Assembly (NCBI GenBank): GCA_019307665.1
Contig: JAFDJC010000048.1
Span: forward strand, 1 to 14,841
Length of the DNA stretch: 14,841 nt
Direction: 5' to 3'
DNA from: Deltaproteobacteria bacterium
GTDB lineage: Bacteria > Desulfobacterota > Desulfobacteria > Desulfobacterales > SURF-7
The notes beneath the pieces are model-generated. The model was not told where the DNA came from and ran no database searches. It worked only from the letters and a program-made list of their open reading frames with translations. A program made the translations under genes and the position numbers. This document shows, one piece after another, positions 7,607-14,382 of the stretch. Position 1 is the stretch's first letter; every line of letters starts with the position of its first letter.

Positions 7607-7789
7607 TTACCGCGGGGTCAACCCTATTGTTGATACATGATTAACTTGATGTGTGTGGTAAATTTGCATTTCACCGTCACCCACCATCATTTTTTCCCTG
7701 TAATGCTCTTCAAACAGTTCGACTAGGTAATCTTTGGATATGGCATTTTGAGGGATGACAAAAAGAAAAAGCACGGCAAGTATACGCAT
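7607..7789 (-). CDS. Possible small exported protein, doubtful
   Basis: A short ORF of 60 residues from ATG 7789, or 63 from GTG 7798. It starts with a plausible signal peptide: MRILAVLFLFVIPQNAIS, with cleavage possibly after the Ala or Ser around residues 17-18. The predicted mature part is short and charged (DYLVELFEEHYREK and onward). No good ribosome-binding site is seen. The protein stops soon after QVNHVSTIGLTPR, so it may be a truncated remnant of a longer exported protein. It lies upstream of the gamma-glutamyl operon on the same strand. I do not recognise the family. Confidence 0.35.
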   Translation of the reverse strand: MRILAVLFLFVIPQNAISKDYLVELFEEHYREKMMVGDGEMQIYHTHQVNHVSTIGLTPR

Positions 7790-7798
7790 CACCACCAC

Positions 7799-8078
7799 TA
7801 AAGGAAAATAGGTTAATTATGAGCAGGATTAGATATATAATCGGCATAGTGCTGTTTTTTCTTTAGGAAGGACAGTTTTATAAAAATCGGGATTGCCGTT
7901 ATATAAATAGTGCTTTACAAGATTTCTGTTTGTGTTAAAAAATAATACTTTAAAATTAAACTAATTCGGCTAACAGGTAAGTTCTCAAAAAGACAGGGAG
8001 GGGCAAGGGTGTCTTATTTATAAATGAGATATCCTTGACCAGGGATTATTGAGAAATTACGTCAACAGGAGTTAACAT
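7799..8078. other. AT-rich intergenic control region before dapL
   Basis: About 280 bases without a convincing gene. It holds a 15-codon ORF at 7819-7866 (hydrophobic, MSRIRYIIGIVLFFL) that could be a leader or a decayed signal peptide, an AT-rich tract around 7920-7965, and the hairpin at 8004-8037. The dapL ribosome-binding site AGGAG is at 8067-8071. I see no convincing -35/-10 pair and no riboswitch I can name. Confidence 0.5.
8004..8037 (+). promoter_or_regulatory. Hairpin in the dapL leader region
   Basis: CAAGGGTGTCT and AGATATCCTTG form an 11-pair stem, with two G-U pairs if transcribed as RNA. It encloses the self-complementary ATTTATAAAT. The whole 34-base element is thus nearly a perfect inverted repeat, 41 bases before the dapL start codon. 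It could be an operator for a dimeric regulator or a 5'-leader structure. It lacks the following T-run expected of a terminator. Confidence 0.45.
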
Positions 8079-9305
8079 ATGATAAAAATTAATGGAAATT
8101 ATCTTAAACTTCAGGCATCATACCTTTTTTCAGAAATTGCAGGACGTGTTGCAGCCTTTCAGAAGGCCAACCCTGAAAAAGAAATGATCAAACTCGGCAT
8201 AGGCGACGTAACCCGTTCTTTGCCCGGAGCCTGTATCAGCGCATTCCATTCGGCCGTGGATGAAATGGCGACAGATGAAGCCTTCAGGGGTTACGGACCT
8301 GAGCAGGGATATCCGTTTTTAAGAGATAAAATTGCGGAAATCGATTTCAAGTCAAGGGGTGCTGAAGTTTCTTCTGATGAAATATTTATCAGTGACGGCG
8401 CCAAATGCGACACCGGCAACTTTCAGGAAATTTTTTCAACTGATACTAAAATCGCTATTCCGGACCCTGTCTATCCGGTTTATCTTGATACCAATGTCAT
8501 GGCCGGGCGAACCGGCATTTTTAACAACGGAAGATATGAAAATATTATTTATCTGGACAGCACAATGGAGAACGGCTTTCTCCCCGATCTCCCTGAACAG
8601 CCGGCTGATCTGATTTATCTTTGTTTTCCAAACAACCCGACAGGTGTGGTGGCGAATAAAGCTGTGCTGAAAAGCTGGGTTGACTATGCACGGGAAAACC
8701 GATCAATCATACTTTTTGATGCAGCCTATGAGGCATTTATTACAGATGACAACATTCCTCATTCCATTTATGAAATTGAAGGGGCAAGAGAGGTTGCCGT
8801 TGAATTCAGAAGCTTTTCAAAAAGTGCCGGATTTACCGGCACCCGGTGTGCATTCACCGTAGTGCCCAAAGACTGCATGGCATACGATACCGGTGGAAAC
8901 AGCCATTCCCTTCATGCTTTGTGGAACAGGCGCCACAGCACCAAATTTAACGGCGTCTCATATCCGGTCCAGAGGGCTGCGGAGGCTGTGTACAGCGAAG
9001 AAGGAAGCAGACAGGCAAAAGACCTTGTGGATTTCTACATGAAAAATGCCGCCATAATCAAAGAGGAAATATCGAATCTCGGGTATAAATGTGCCGGCGG
9101 GGATCATTCTCCCTATATCTGGATATGGGGTGAAATGGATTCATGGGACTTCTTTGACCTGCTTCTAAACAGAGCAGGTGTGGTCTGCACGCCGGGCGCC
9201 GGATTTGGCGCCTGCGGAAAGGGGTTTATCAGGATCAGCGCATTCAACAGCCTTGAAAATGTAAAGAATGCCATGTCACGGATCAAAACAACTCTTATGA
9301 AATAA
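8079..9305 (+). CDS. dapL: LL-diaminopimelate aminotransferase
   Basis: A 408-residue fold-type I PLP aminotransferase of the DapL family. DapL converts tetrahydrodipicolinate plus glutamate directly to LL-diaminopimelate, a one-step shortcut in lysine and peptidoglycan biosynthesis. Seen directly are the YGPEQGYPFLRDKIA segment (72-86), ISDGAKCDTGNFQ (104-116) and IPDPVYPVYLDTNVM (127-141). Further motifs are FPNNPTG (183-189), FDAAYEAF (213-220) and the PLP-lysine motif FRSFSKSAGFTGTR (243-256) with Lys248; these match DapL closely. Length is as expected. ATG 8079 follows AGGAG by 7 bases. It heads a plus-strand operon: the GalT/HIT-like gene begins 9 bases later. DapL is common in Desulfobacterota, which supports the proposed taxonomy. 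Confidence 0.95.
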   Translation: MIKINGNYLKLQASYLFSEIAGRVAAFQKANPEKEMIKLGIGDVTRSLPGACISAFHSAVDEMATDEAFRGYGPEQGYPFLRDKIAEIDFKSRGAEVSSDEIFISDGAKCDTGNFQEIFSTDTKIAIPDPVYPVYLDTNVMAGRTGIFNNGRYENIIYLDSTMENGFLPDLPEQPADLIYLCFPNNPTGVVANKAVLKSWVDYARENRSIILFDAAYEAFITDDNIPHSIYEIEGAREVAVEFRSFSKSAGFTGTRCAFTVVPKDCMAYDTGGNSHSLHALWNRRHSTKFNGVSYPVQRAAEAVYSEEGSRQAKDLVDFYMKNAAIIKEEISNLGYKCAGGDHSPYIWIWGEMDSWDFFDLLLNRAGVVCTPGAGFGACGKGFIRISAFNSLENVKNAMSRIKTTLMK

Positions 9306-9314
9306 AGGCAACTC

Positions 9315-10982
9315 ATGTATTTAAGAACCTGCGTGTCTCCTTTAGGAAAATTCATATTCGGCATTCATACGCCCGCCTTTAGCGTGGATAACTTTCGTAA
9401 AAACGACTTTGTTACCCCTCTCGGATATTTTGAAGACGGCAGTCGCCATGAGAACAGAGAGAATTTTCCCGGGTCAAATGTTGAAGCAAAAACAGCCGAT
9501 TTGATATTTGAAATACCGAATGCATTTCCATTCAGGGGGACAACCTATATCTGCCGAAGCTGGGCTGCCGCGAAAGCGATTGATCCTTTGTTGATCAATT
9601 TACCTGAACCGCCTCCAATCTCTTTTTCAAAAGTTCTTGAAAGCTGGTTCAAAGAAGACGAAAAAACATCGGGAAAGATTGACCATGCATTTGACACGCT
9701 TCCCGAACCTTTACTGATAGCGCTTGCCACAACATCCACCGATTCTGATGATCTTGTACGCATGGTCAAAACCTGCTGCGAATTTGTATACGATGATTCC
9801 ACAAAAAAACCAAAAGGACTTCGGTACAAAAAAAATCAGCAGGGCATTCCCCTGCCGGTTGTGAAAAACATGACCCTGTATGAGGTGATTGTAAACAATA
9901 TTCATCTGCCGGATGAATACAAGGAAGCAATGGCTCTAAAGCCGGGTGTACAGGGAAAAAGCGAGATCGTGGGAGAATTTGGAGCAAGAAAAGGCGACAG
10001 CCATGTGTTTGAATACTTAAGATGCAACAGCTATATTCCATGGGGTCACTATGCAGCGAATATGGCGGATGATGCTGTTCGCTACAGGATAAAGGATCTG
10101 ACAAAAGAAGACATGAATGGCCTCCGCCGTTTATATTACCAAAGGACCTTTGTGAGACTGGCGTCCATGCTTGGGTTGCCGATTCCTGAAAAGAGAAAGC
10201 TGCTCTCGGGAACTGAACTTGAAGAGATGAGAAAAAGGATTCTGGATACTGTCCGTAGAAAATCGAGAGAAGGAGCCCGCACAAAATTTCCCTTTAATTC
10301 AACGTTGTGGGGGTGGAACTTTGGTTTTGATTTTGCGCCGAGCCATTACCGGCTGCATGCCTCCCACCAGCAGGTTCATCAACAGTTTGCCCTTATCCCT
10401 ACGATGGTTCCTACAATGGTTCCAGCCGTGGTTTCCGCAAAAGAAGAATCGGACAATGAATTTCCGGCATATGCCTGCGGCGATATGATTCATGAATTTA
10501 TAACGGCATACCGCAATGAAACAGGGCATAACTTTTTTGAGGATTATATCCGGGCAATTCGATCCAATGAAAGACTGGACGGCCGGAGCGCGAGGGAAAA
10601 CAGCCTTGTAGTTTATGAGGATGAAAATGTAATGGTTTTTGTGCCAAAAGCCCAAACCTCCCAGTGGGAGCTGCAGTTGATGGCCACTGGAAAGATTGGC
10701 AACATTCTTGAAGCTGATGCAGGGACAAGAGATTCTCTTGACCGTGCCATGCTGATCACAACGAAGATACTTGAAAAAATGGGCGCAAAAATGATTACTA
10801 CCATCGAATACTCAAAGCGTTTTGACTTAGATGAGAATGACCAACGTCTCCTCTACTCCTTTTTGCCGAGAATGCCGGAATCTCCCGGCGCATTCAGCGA
10901 GGCCCAGCTTCGCTGGATAAACGGCCATTTCCCGGAAGATTTTGCTGCTGCCTGTCGTGCAGCTTACCGAAACTTAAACTGA
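9315..10982 (+). CDS. Uncharacterised protein with GalT/HIT-like signatures
   Basis: A 555-residue soluble protein of no family I can name with certainty. Two regions resemble the galactose-1-phosphate uridylyltransferase (GalT) branch of the HIT superfamily. Residues 348-361 (LHASHQQVHQQFALIP and following) align with the GalT-type segment that ends S-x-H-x-H-x-Q-hydrophobic-P. On that alignment His355 falls on the nucleophilic His and Gln357 on the following Gln, while the first motif His is replaced by Gln353 (a His sits at 351). Residues 430-455 (VVYEDENVMVFVPKAQTSQWELQLM) resemble the second-domain strand pair in which GalT-like proteins read R-V-V-x-E, x-F-x-x-x-x-P, x-E. The N-terminal 330 residues are unassigned. 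If the reading holds, it would be a nucleotidyltransferase or phosphorylase of unknown substrate. AAAGG lies 6-7 bases before ATG 9315. It is packed between dapL (9 bases) and the yhhN-type gene (14 bases). Confidence 0.85.
   Translation: MYLRTCVSPLGKFIFGIHTPAFSVDNFRKNDFVTPLGYFEDGSRHENRENFPGSNVEAKTADLIFEIPNAFPFRGTTYICRSWAAAKAIDPLLINLPEPPPISFSKVLESWFKEDEKTSGKIDHAFDTLPEPLLIALATTSTDSDDLVRMVKTCCEFVYDDSTKKPKGLRYKKNQQGIPLPVVKNMTLYEVIVNNIHLPDEYKEAMALKPGVQGKSEIVGEFGARKGDSHVFEYLRCNSYIPWGHYAANMADDAVRYRIKDLTKEDMNGLRRLYYQRTFVRLASMLGLPIPEKRKLLSGTELEEMRKRILDTVRRKSREGARTKFPFNSTLWGWNFGFDFAPSHYRLHASHQQVHQQFALIPTMVPTMVPAVVSAKEESDNEFPAYACGDMIHEFITAYRNETGHNFFEDYIRAIRSNERLDGRSARENSLVVYEDENVMVFVPKAQTSQWELQLMATGKIGNILEADAGTRDSLDRAMLITTKILEKMGAKMITTIEYSKRFDLDENDQRLLYSFLPRMPESPGAFSEAQLRWINGHFPEDFAAACRAAYRNLN
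10398..10421 (+). repeat. 12-base in-frame duplication in the GalT/HIT-like gene
   Basis: Units 10398-10409 and 10410-10421 differ by one base, and a weaker third unit follows at 10422-10433. They encode PTMV, PTMV and PAVV (residues 362-373), right after the putative His motif. Confidence 0.8.
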
Positions 10983-10996
10983 AATGGAGAAGAACA

Positions 10997-11650
10997 ATGG
11001 AAAACACTCTGATTCTTGTGCCGGCGACCATTCTGCTTTCGGCACTTCTTTTTTTTGAAAAAAAAGATAGTGTGCCTGGAAAGTTATTGACCAAAACACC
11101 GCTTTCTCTTCTTTTTATTTTGGCGGCAACTCTCCAGAACCACCCGGTTCCCGCTTATTATAATTTTCTTCTCATCGGACTCATACTCTGCCTGGGAGGT
11201 GATGTGTTGCTCATTTTTCCACAAAAAAAAGCGTTCCTTCTGGGACTTGTCACTTTTTTGTTGGGTCATGTATTCTATGTCATCGCCTTCTTCAAAGTCT
11301 CCCAGATTAGTTCGCCGGCTTGGATTGTAACCTTACTCATTCTAATTTTCAGCATCGGCGTTTTTTTCAGGTTAAGGGCGCACCTCGGCTCCATGCTGGT
11401 TCCTGTCATACTGTATATTGTCGTTATCACCAGTATGGTGATCGGTGCAGGATCAGTTTTATTTGATTCAATGCTTCCCTGTAACGGCAGGTATATTGTT
11501 TTTGCCGGAGCCCTTCTTTTCTATTTTTCAGACCTTTTTGTGGCCCGAAACCGTTTTGTGGAAAAGGCCTTTTTTAACCGGCTTCTGGGTTTGCCGCTTT
11601 ATTATTCCGGACAATTTCTGCTGGCGTTTTCAGTCGGGATGATGGGGTAA
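10997..11650 (+). CDS. YhhN-family integral membrane protein (lysoplasmalogenase-like)
   Basis: A 217-residue protein with about seven to eight hydrophobic helices. It has the pattern of the YhhN/TMEM86 family: LCLGGDVLLIF with Asp69, FLLGHVFYVIAFF (87-99, His91), and GALLFYFSDLFVARNRF (171-187, Asp179) followed by LPLYYSGQFLLAFS. Characterised members hydrolyse the vinyl ether bond of lysoplasmalogens, releasing an aldehyde. Plasmalogens occur in many anaerobes, so this activity would fit, but it is inferred. GGAG lies about 9 bases before ATG 10997. It is the third gene of the dapL operon, 14 bases after the GalT/HIT-like gene. Its last 21 bases overlap the 3' end of the convergent larA gene. 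Confidence 0.85.
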   Translation: MENTLILVPATILLSALLFFEKKDSVPGKLLTKTPLSLLFILAATLQNHPVPAYYNFLLIGLILCLGGDVLLIFPQKKAFLLGLVTFLLGHVFYVIAFFKVSQISSPAWIVTLLILIFSIGVFFRLRAHLGSMLVPVILYIVVITSMVIGAGSVLFDSMLPCNGRYIVFAGALLFYFSDLFVARNRFVEKAFFNRLLGLPLYYSGQFLLAFSVGMMG

Positions 11651-12928
11651 AGGAATTGTAAGGGGCCCCAGGGGAAGAGCGGCCATTGACATGGTTTCAA
11701 ATCCAAAAGCCATTCTAAGGGCCTCCATTTTATTTTCAATGTCTTCGATAAAGGTTACCCTTGCTTTTTCCTGAAGATCCGGACCCATGGAAGAATAAAG
11801 AAATACATCGCAGTCTTGGATAATTTCCAGAAGAACCTGAACCTGCCAATCATCGTATGCTGCTGTTTTTCTGGCCATAATTTCTTGGAGCAGCTTCCTG
11901 GAAGATATACCGCGGCTCATAATTTGTTCAAAATGGCTCCCTTCAGGGATCCCCTGTCGGCACTCACTTGCTATAATTATGCTGCCGCCTTTTTCAACAA
12001 TGCGTGAAGCAGCAGATATTCCCTTGATGGTCTGATAAAAATTCATATCAAGGGGATAACCGCTGTTTGAAGTAATGACCAGAGGGAATTTTTGCGGTAC
12101 TTTTGTGCAGCTTTCCCGGGATACATTAAGGCATCCCTCTTCATGGGCTTCGATATAGTCACCGACAAAAATGCCGGCAATTTCCTTTTGATGATTCAAG
12201 GAGACATTGACAATGAAGTCCGGCGGACAGAGAGAAACCATTTCGCGAGTTAATTTTTGAAGCGGGTTGTCTGCTGTCTCTCCCCAGGTAGTATTTGGAT
12301 GGGCGATCAGTTCAGAACGGTGAAAATAGCTGATGGTTTCGAGCCCGGCAATACCCGGGACAATTGCCTTGGCGCCCCCTGAAAAACCGGCAAAAAAGTG
12401 AGGCTCAATAAAACCTGTGGCAATTTTAATGTCTGCTTCGCAGTAAACACGGTTTAAAATGCACGTACCACCGCATGCGGATTTTCCCATGTGCATCAGC
12501 ATGGAATTGTCACGGCAGTCATGACATAACACCTTGAAGCGATCCAAATTTTCCCTTCCGAGCATCCGCTGCAGTTCGGTTTTTGTTGACGGTCGGTGAG
12601 TGCCTGTTCCCACCAGTATGGTGACATGGTTGTCGGGAACGCCGAGGCAGTCAACAATCCAGGGTATTAGAAGATGGTCGGGTACCGGCCGCGTGTGGTC
12701 GGCAATGACAATGACAACATCCGGCGACGACTTAGCTTTCCTCGCGACGAGCTCGAACAGCGGTTGTGCTTCCATGGGAGATGATGCTTTTTCTAAAAAA
12801 ATGTCACGGGGATTGTCAAGGGCAGGAGGGTTTTTGGGGATAACAGTCGTGATATCAAACCGACTTTCGTCAATTTTCATTTCCAGAAATCCGTTTCCAT
12901 AGGCCAGCTTTACTGTATTGGTCATCAT
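11630..12928 (-). CDS. larA: LarA-family nickel-pincer racemase/epimerase
   Basis: A 432-residue LarA homologue. LarA of Lactobacillus plantarum interconverts D- and L-lactate with a nickel-pincer nucleotide; homologues act on other 2-hydroxyacids. All key residues appear to be present: IADHTRPVPD (75-84), GTGTHRP with His111 (LarA His108), GFIEPHFFAGFSGGAKAIVPG (172-192, His177 and Lys187 matching His174 and the cofactor-bound Lys184), and His203 in YFHRSEL (nickel ligand His200). The C-terminal domain contains NSGYPLDMNFYQTIKG, also family-typical. No cofactor synthesis genes larB, larC or larE lie in the window. ATG 12928 is followed by a second ATG; a GAGG sits somewhat far upstream. It is divergent from the thioesterase gene. 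The substrate need not be lactate. Confidence 0.9.
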   Translation of the reverse strand: MMTNTVKLAYGNGFLEMKIDESRFDITTVIPKNPPALDNPRDIFLEKASSPMEAQPLFELVARKAKSSPDVVIVIADHTRPVPDHLLIPWIVDCLGVPDNHVTILVGTGTHRPSTKTELQRMLGRENLDRFKVLCHDCRDNSMLMHMGKSACGGTCILNRVYCEADIKIATGFIEPHFFAGFSGGAKAIVPGIAGLETISYFHRSELIAHPNTTWGETADNPLQKLTREMVSLCPPDFIVNVSLNHQKEIAGIFVGDYIEAHEEGCLNVSRESCTKVPQKFPLVITSNSGYPLDMNFYQTIKGISAASRIVEKGGSIIIASECRQGIPEGSHFEQIMSRGISSRKLLQEIMARKTAAYDDWQVQVLLEIIQDCDVFLYSSMGPDLQEKARVTFIEDIENKMEALRMAFGFETMSMAALPLGPLTIPLPHHPD

Positions 12929-12973
12929 AGGTCATTATATACCTCGTTCAGGTTGTGAATGGAACCATAAAAA

Positions 12974-12986
12974 AATTCCCGGAATT
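12974..12986. promoter_or_regulatory. Possible operator, AATTCC-C-GGAATT inverted repeat
   Basis: A perfect 6+6 inverted repeat with one central base. It lies between the divergent larA and thioesterase genes, 14 bases upstream of the thioesterase promoter -35 box. It may bind a dimeric regulator; its short length allows chance occurrence. Confidence 0.25.
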
Positions 12987-12999
12987 CAATTTCTTTGGA

Positions 13000-13028
13000 T
13001 TGATAAACAGCGCATAATCCGTTATAAA
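13000..13028 (+). promoter_or_regulatory. Sigma70-type promoter for the thioesterase gene
   Basis: TTGATA at 13000-13005, a 17-base spacer, and TATAAA at 13023-13028. Transcription would start near 13035, giving a leader of about 27 bases before ATG 13062. This also shows that the ORF extension upstream of 13062 is unlikely to be translated. Confidence 0.6.
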
Positions 13029-13061
13029 GATGAAACGTTATTTAGAGAGTATAAAGGGAAA

Positions 13062-13508
13062 ATGGATAGCGAGAGATTTGAGTTTTTAAAAAAAGATTAT
13101 GTGCAAGGGTTTCCTGCTTTTTGCGGATTTGAAGTCCAGCGGATAGAAAAAGGACTGTTTGAATCACGATTGAAGCTTCAGCGGGAGCATAAACAGCAGG
13201 ACGGCTTTGTTCATGCCGGTGTTATTGCAACAATGGCTGATCATACGGCAGGCTATTCTGCTTATACACTGGTAACGAATGATTACCGGATTTTAACCAT
13301 TGAGTTTAAGATAAACTATTTCAGGCCAGCAATTGGCGATGAAATCATCTGCCGCGCAAGGGTGATCAACAGGGGGGAAAAAATAATCGTTTCAGAGTCA
13401 GAAGTATTTTCGATTATTAATGGTGACGAAAAACTGGTGTCAAAGGCAATGGTTACGTTGATGTCGGTACCCTCATCTGTCTTATCGAACAACCTTGCAA
13501 CTGAATAA
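13062..13508 (+). CDS. PaaI-type hotdog-fold acyl-CoA thioesterase
   Basis: A 148-residue single hotdog-domain protein of normal length for the PaaI/YdiI-like thioesterases, which hydrolyse acyl- or aryl-CoA esters in the cytoplasm. The signature helix is FVHAGVIATMADHTAG (49-64). It corresponds to the family HGGxxxxLxDxxxG, with Asp60 in the acidic position and Ala replacing the first Gly after His51. The strands ILTIEFKINYFRPAIGDEIICRARV (77-101) are typical of the fold. The start at 13062 is chosen over the in-frame ATG 12918, which would overlap larA and lie upstream of the promoter at 13000-13028. An AAAGGGA tract just precedes 13062. It is divergent from larA. The acyl substrate is unknown. 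Confidence 0.85.
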   Translation: MDSERFEFLKKDYVQGFPAFCGFEVQRIEKGLFESRLKLQREHKQQDGFVHAGVIATMADHTAGYSAYTLVTNDYRILTIEFKINYFRPAIGDEIICRARVINRGEKIIVSESEVFSIINGDEKLVSKAMVTLMSVPSSVLSNNLATE

Positions 13509-13569
13509 AGGAACTTTTGCTGCTAATATATTTCAACAATAACGATATGTTAAAAAATGAAGGGTTGCG

Positions 13570-13704
13570 GTGAAAAAAAAGACCGAAGAAAATACCTATG
13601 CTGCTTTCATCGGGGAAGCAAAGGCATATTTCAGACTATTGGCAGCCAAAAAATCGGATAAGACTGGTTTTAAATTCACAATTGTCGGCAGCTATATTTC
13701 GTGA
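13570..13704 (+). pseudogene. Rubrerythrin N-terminal fragment
   Basis: A 44-codon ORF from GTG 13570, with a GAAGGG ribosome-binding site about 6 bases upstream. Its first 30 residues (KKTEENTYAAFIGEAKAYFR and on to KKSDKTG) look like the first helix of rubrerythrin, whose F-x-GE-x-x-A segment carries a di-iron Glu ligand. After the Gly the similarity ends, and the frame stops at 13702-13704 after an unrelated tail (FKFTIVGSYIS). The rest of the four-helix bundle and the rubredoxin domain are missing. It overlaps the end of the opposite-strand DUF2007-like gene by 13 bases. Most likely it is a truncated gene left by a rearrangement, though a small independently translated peptide cannot be excluded. 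Confidence 0.5.
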
Positions 13705-13940
13705 GAGCTTGATCTGATATCTTCAACAATATCAACAATTTCTTGTTTGAGGGATAAAGGCGCGAATATTTCACCCCATCCTTTCTGAACCTGGAACAAA
13801 CCATCATAAGCAGTATCATGAAATGATCTCAAACGATAGGGAATTTCCTGTTCAGATAAAATCGATTCAACAAGCTGGGCTTCGATTGCACTATCGAGCA
13901 CAATTATTTTAACATACTCATCCTGATATTCAGTATTCAT
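13692..13940 (-). CDS. Small DUF2007-like (putative signal-transducing) protein
   Basis: An 82-residue protein whose first half (VKIIVLDSAIEAQLVESILSEQEIPYRLR) follows the DUF2007 pattern: a short strand, a helix placing an E-x-x-L/I-V-x-x-x-L segment, then a strand after E-x-I-P. It continues with DTAYDGLFQVQKGWGEIFAP and a final amphipathic helix. Members are small cytoplasmic proteins of unknown role, often called putative signal-transducing proteins. No clear ribosome-binding site precedes ATG 13940. It stands alone on the minus strand, and its 3' end overlaps the rubrerythrin fragment. Family call is moderate; function is not known. Confidence 0.7.
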   Translation of the reverse strand: MNTEYQDEYVKIIVLDSAIEAQLVESILSEQEIPYRLRSFHDTAYDGLFQVQKGWGEIFAPLSLKQEIVDIVEDIRSSSHEI

Positions 13941-13990
13941 AATCTATAATTAAAACATCAGCCTTTGACAGCTTCATAAAAAATCAAAAA

Positions 13991-14134
13991 GTTATTTATT
14001 GTCATTCCGGCGAAAGCCGGACACGTAGTGCCGGGTTTCAAGCCGAGAGGCGCAACCTTGTCGCTATCCAGTCATTTCAATAGGTTCTGGACTCCGACTT
14101 TCGCCGGAGTGACGGAACTGGACTTCCAAATAAC
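13991..14134. mobile_element. MITE-like palindromic repeat element
   Basis: A 144-base element bounded by inverted copies of GTTATTT. Its long imperfect terminal repeats contain GTCATTCCGGCGAAAGCCGG on the left and, in reverse complement, GTCACTCCGGCGAAAGTCGG on the right. The left arm itself folds as TCCGGC-GAAA-GCCGGA, a GNRA-type hairpin. An inner TCCAG/CTGGA pair (about 14077-14091) continues the symmetry. Repeats built on GTCATTCCGGCGAAAGCCGG are widespread in proteobacterial genomes. There is no ORF inside, so movement would need a transposase elsewhere. No clear target duplication is seen beyond A-rich flanks. Confidence 0.7.
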
Positions 14135-14190
14135 TAAAATAAAGATAAGCCATCTAACAATTTAAATTTAATAGTTATTTGGTTTAATAG

Positions 14191-14205
14191 CGGCGCGGAG
14201 CGCCG
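14191..14205. repeat. GC-rich hairpin CGGCGC-GGA-GCGCCG
   Basis: A perfect 6-base stem with a 3-base loop in otherwise AT-rich DNA, followed 8 bases later by six T (14214-14219). The gap is too long for a standard intrinsic terminator, and no gene reads into it nearby on the plus strand. It may be part of another repeat family. Confidence 0.4.
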
Positions 14206-14382
14206 TACATAGCTTTTTTCGAAGCCATCAGCTTTTAAAGAGTTGCATAACATTTTCACTGCCGCTCTGGCCTGGGCCAGGTATTATTTATCGGTCTAAT
14301 ATTCAAAAACTTTAAAAAATATGGTTGCCGGATTTTTTATTTTAATGTAAGCCTGAAAAAAGCCAATAAAGGAGAATGAGTT

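Larger units (their letters stand above)
13941..14382. other. Non-coding stretch with palindromic repeats
   Basis: About 440 bases with no credible gene. It contains the MITE-like element (13991-14134), a GC-rich hairpin (14191-14205), and a short inverted repeat CTGGCC-TG-GGCCAG (14267-14280). It ends in the AT-rich upstream region of the DUF4124 gene. No promoter is clear enough to call. Confidence 0.6.

Noticed and set aside
7819..7866. 15-codon ORF on the plus strand
   Set aside because: Too short and not clearly a leader peptide; no regulatory codons or attenuator follows it.
7981..8078. Lysine riboswitch before dapL
   Set aside because: The leader is too short and lacks the conserved lysine-riboswitch core; only one simple hairpin is seen.
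9766..10284. 172-codon minus-strand ORF inside the GalT/HIT-like gene
   Set aside because: Cys- and Pro-rich low-quality sequence without motifs, fully antisense to a well-supported gene in a tight operon.
12934..12939. TATAAT on the minus strand before larA
   Set aside because: It lies only 5 bases before the start codon and has no -35 partner; a transcript would lack any leader.
12918..13061. 48-codon N-terminal extension of the thioesterase ORF
   Set aside because: It overlaps larA, contains the promoter at 13000-13028 and has no family similarity; the ATG at 13062 gives a normal-length hotdog protein.
13991..14205. CRISPR-like array
   Set aside because: The repeats are inverted, not direct, and there are no regularly spaced units or cas genes.
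14191..14219. Hairpin plus T-run as an intrinsic terminator
   Set aside because: Eight bases separate the stem and the T-run, and no upstream plus-strand gene is close enough to need it.
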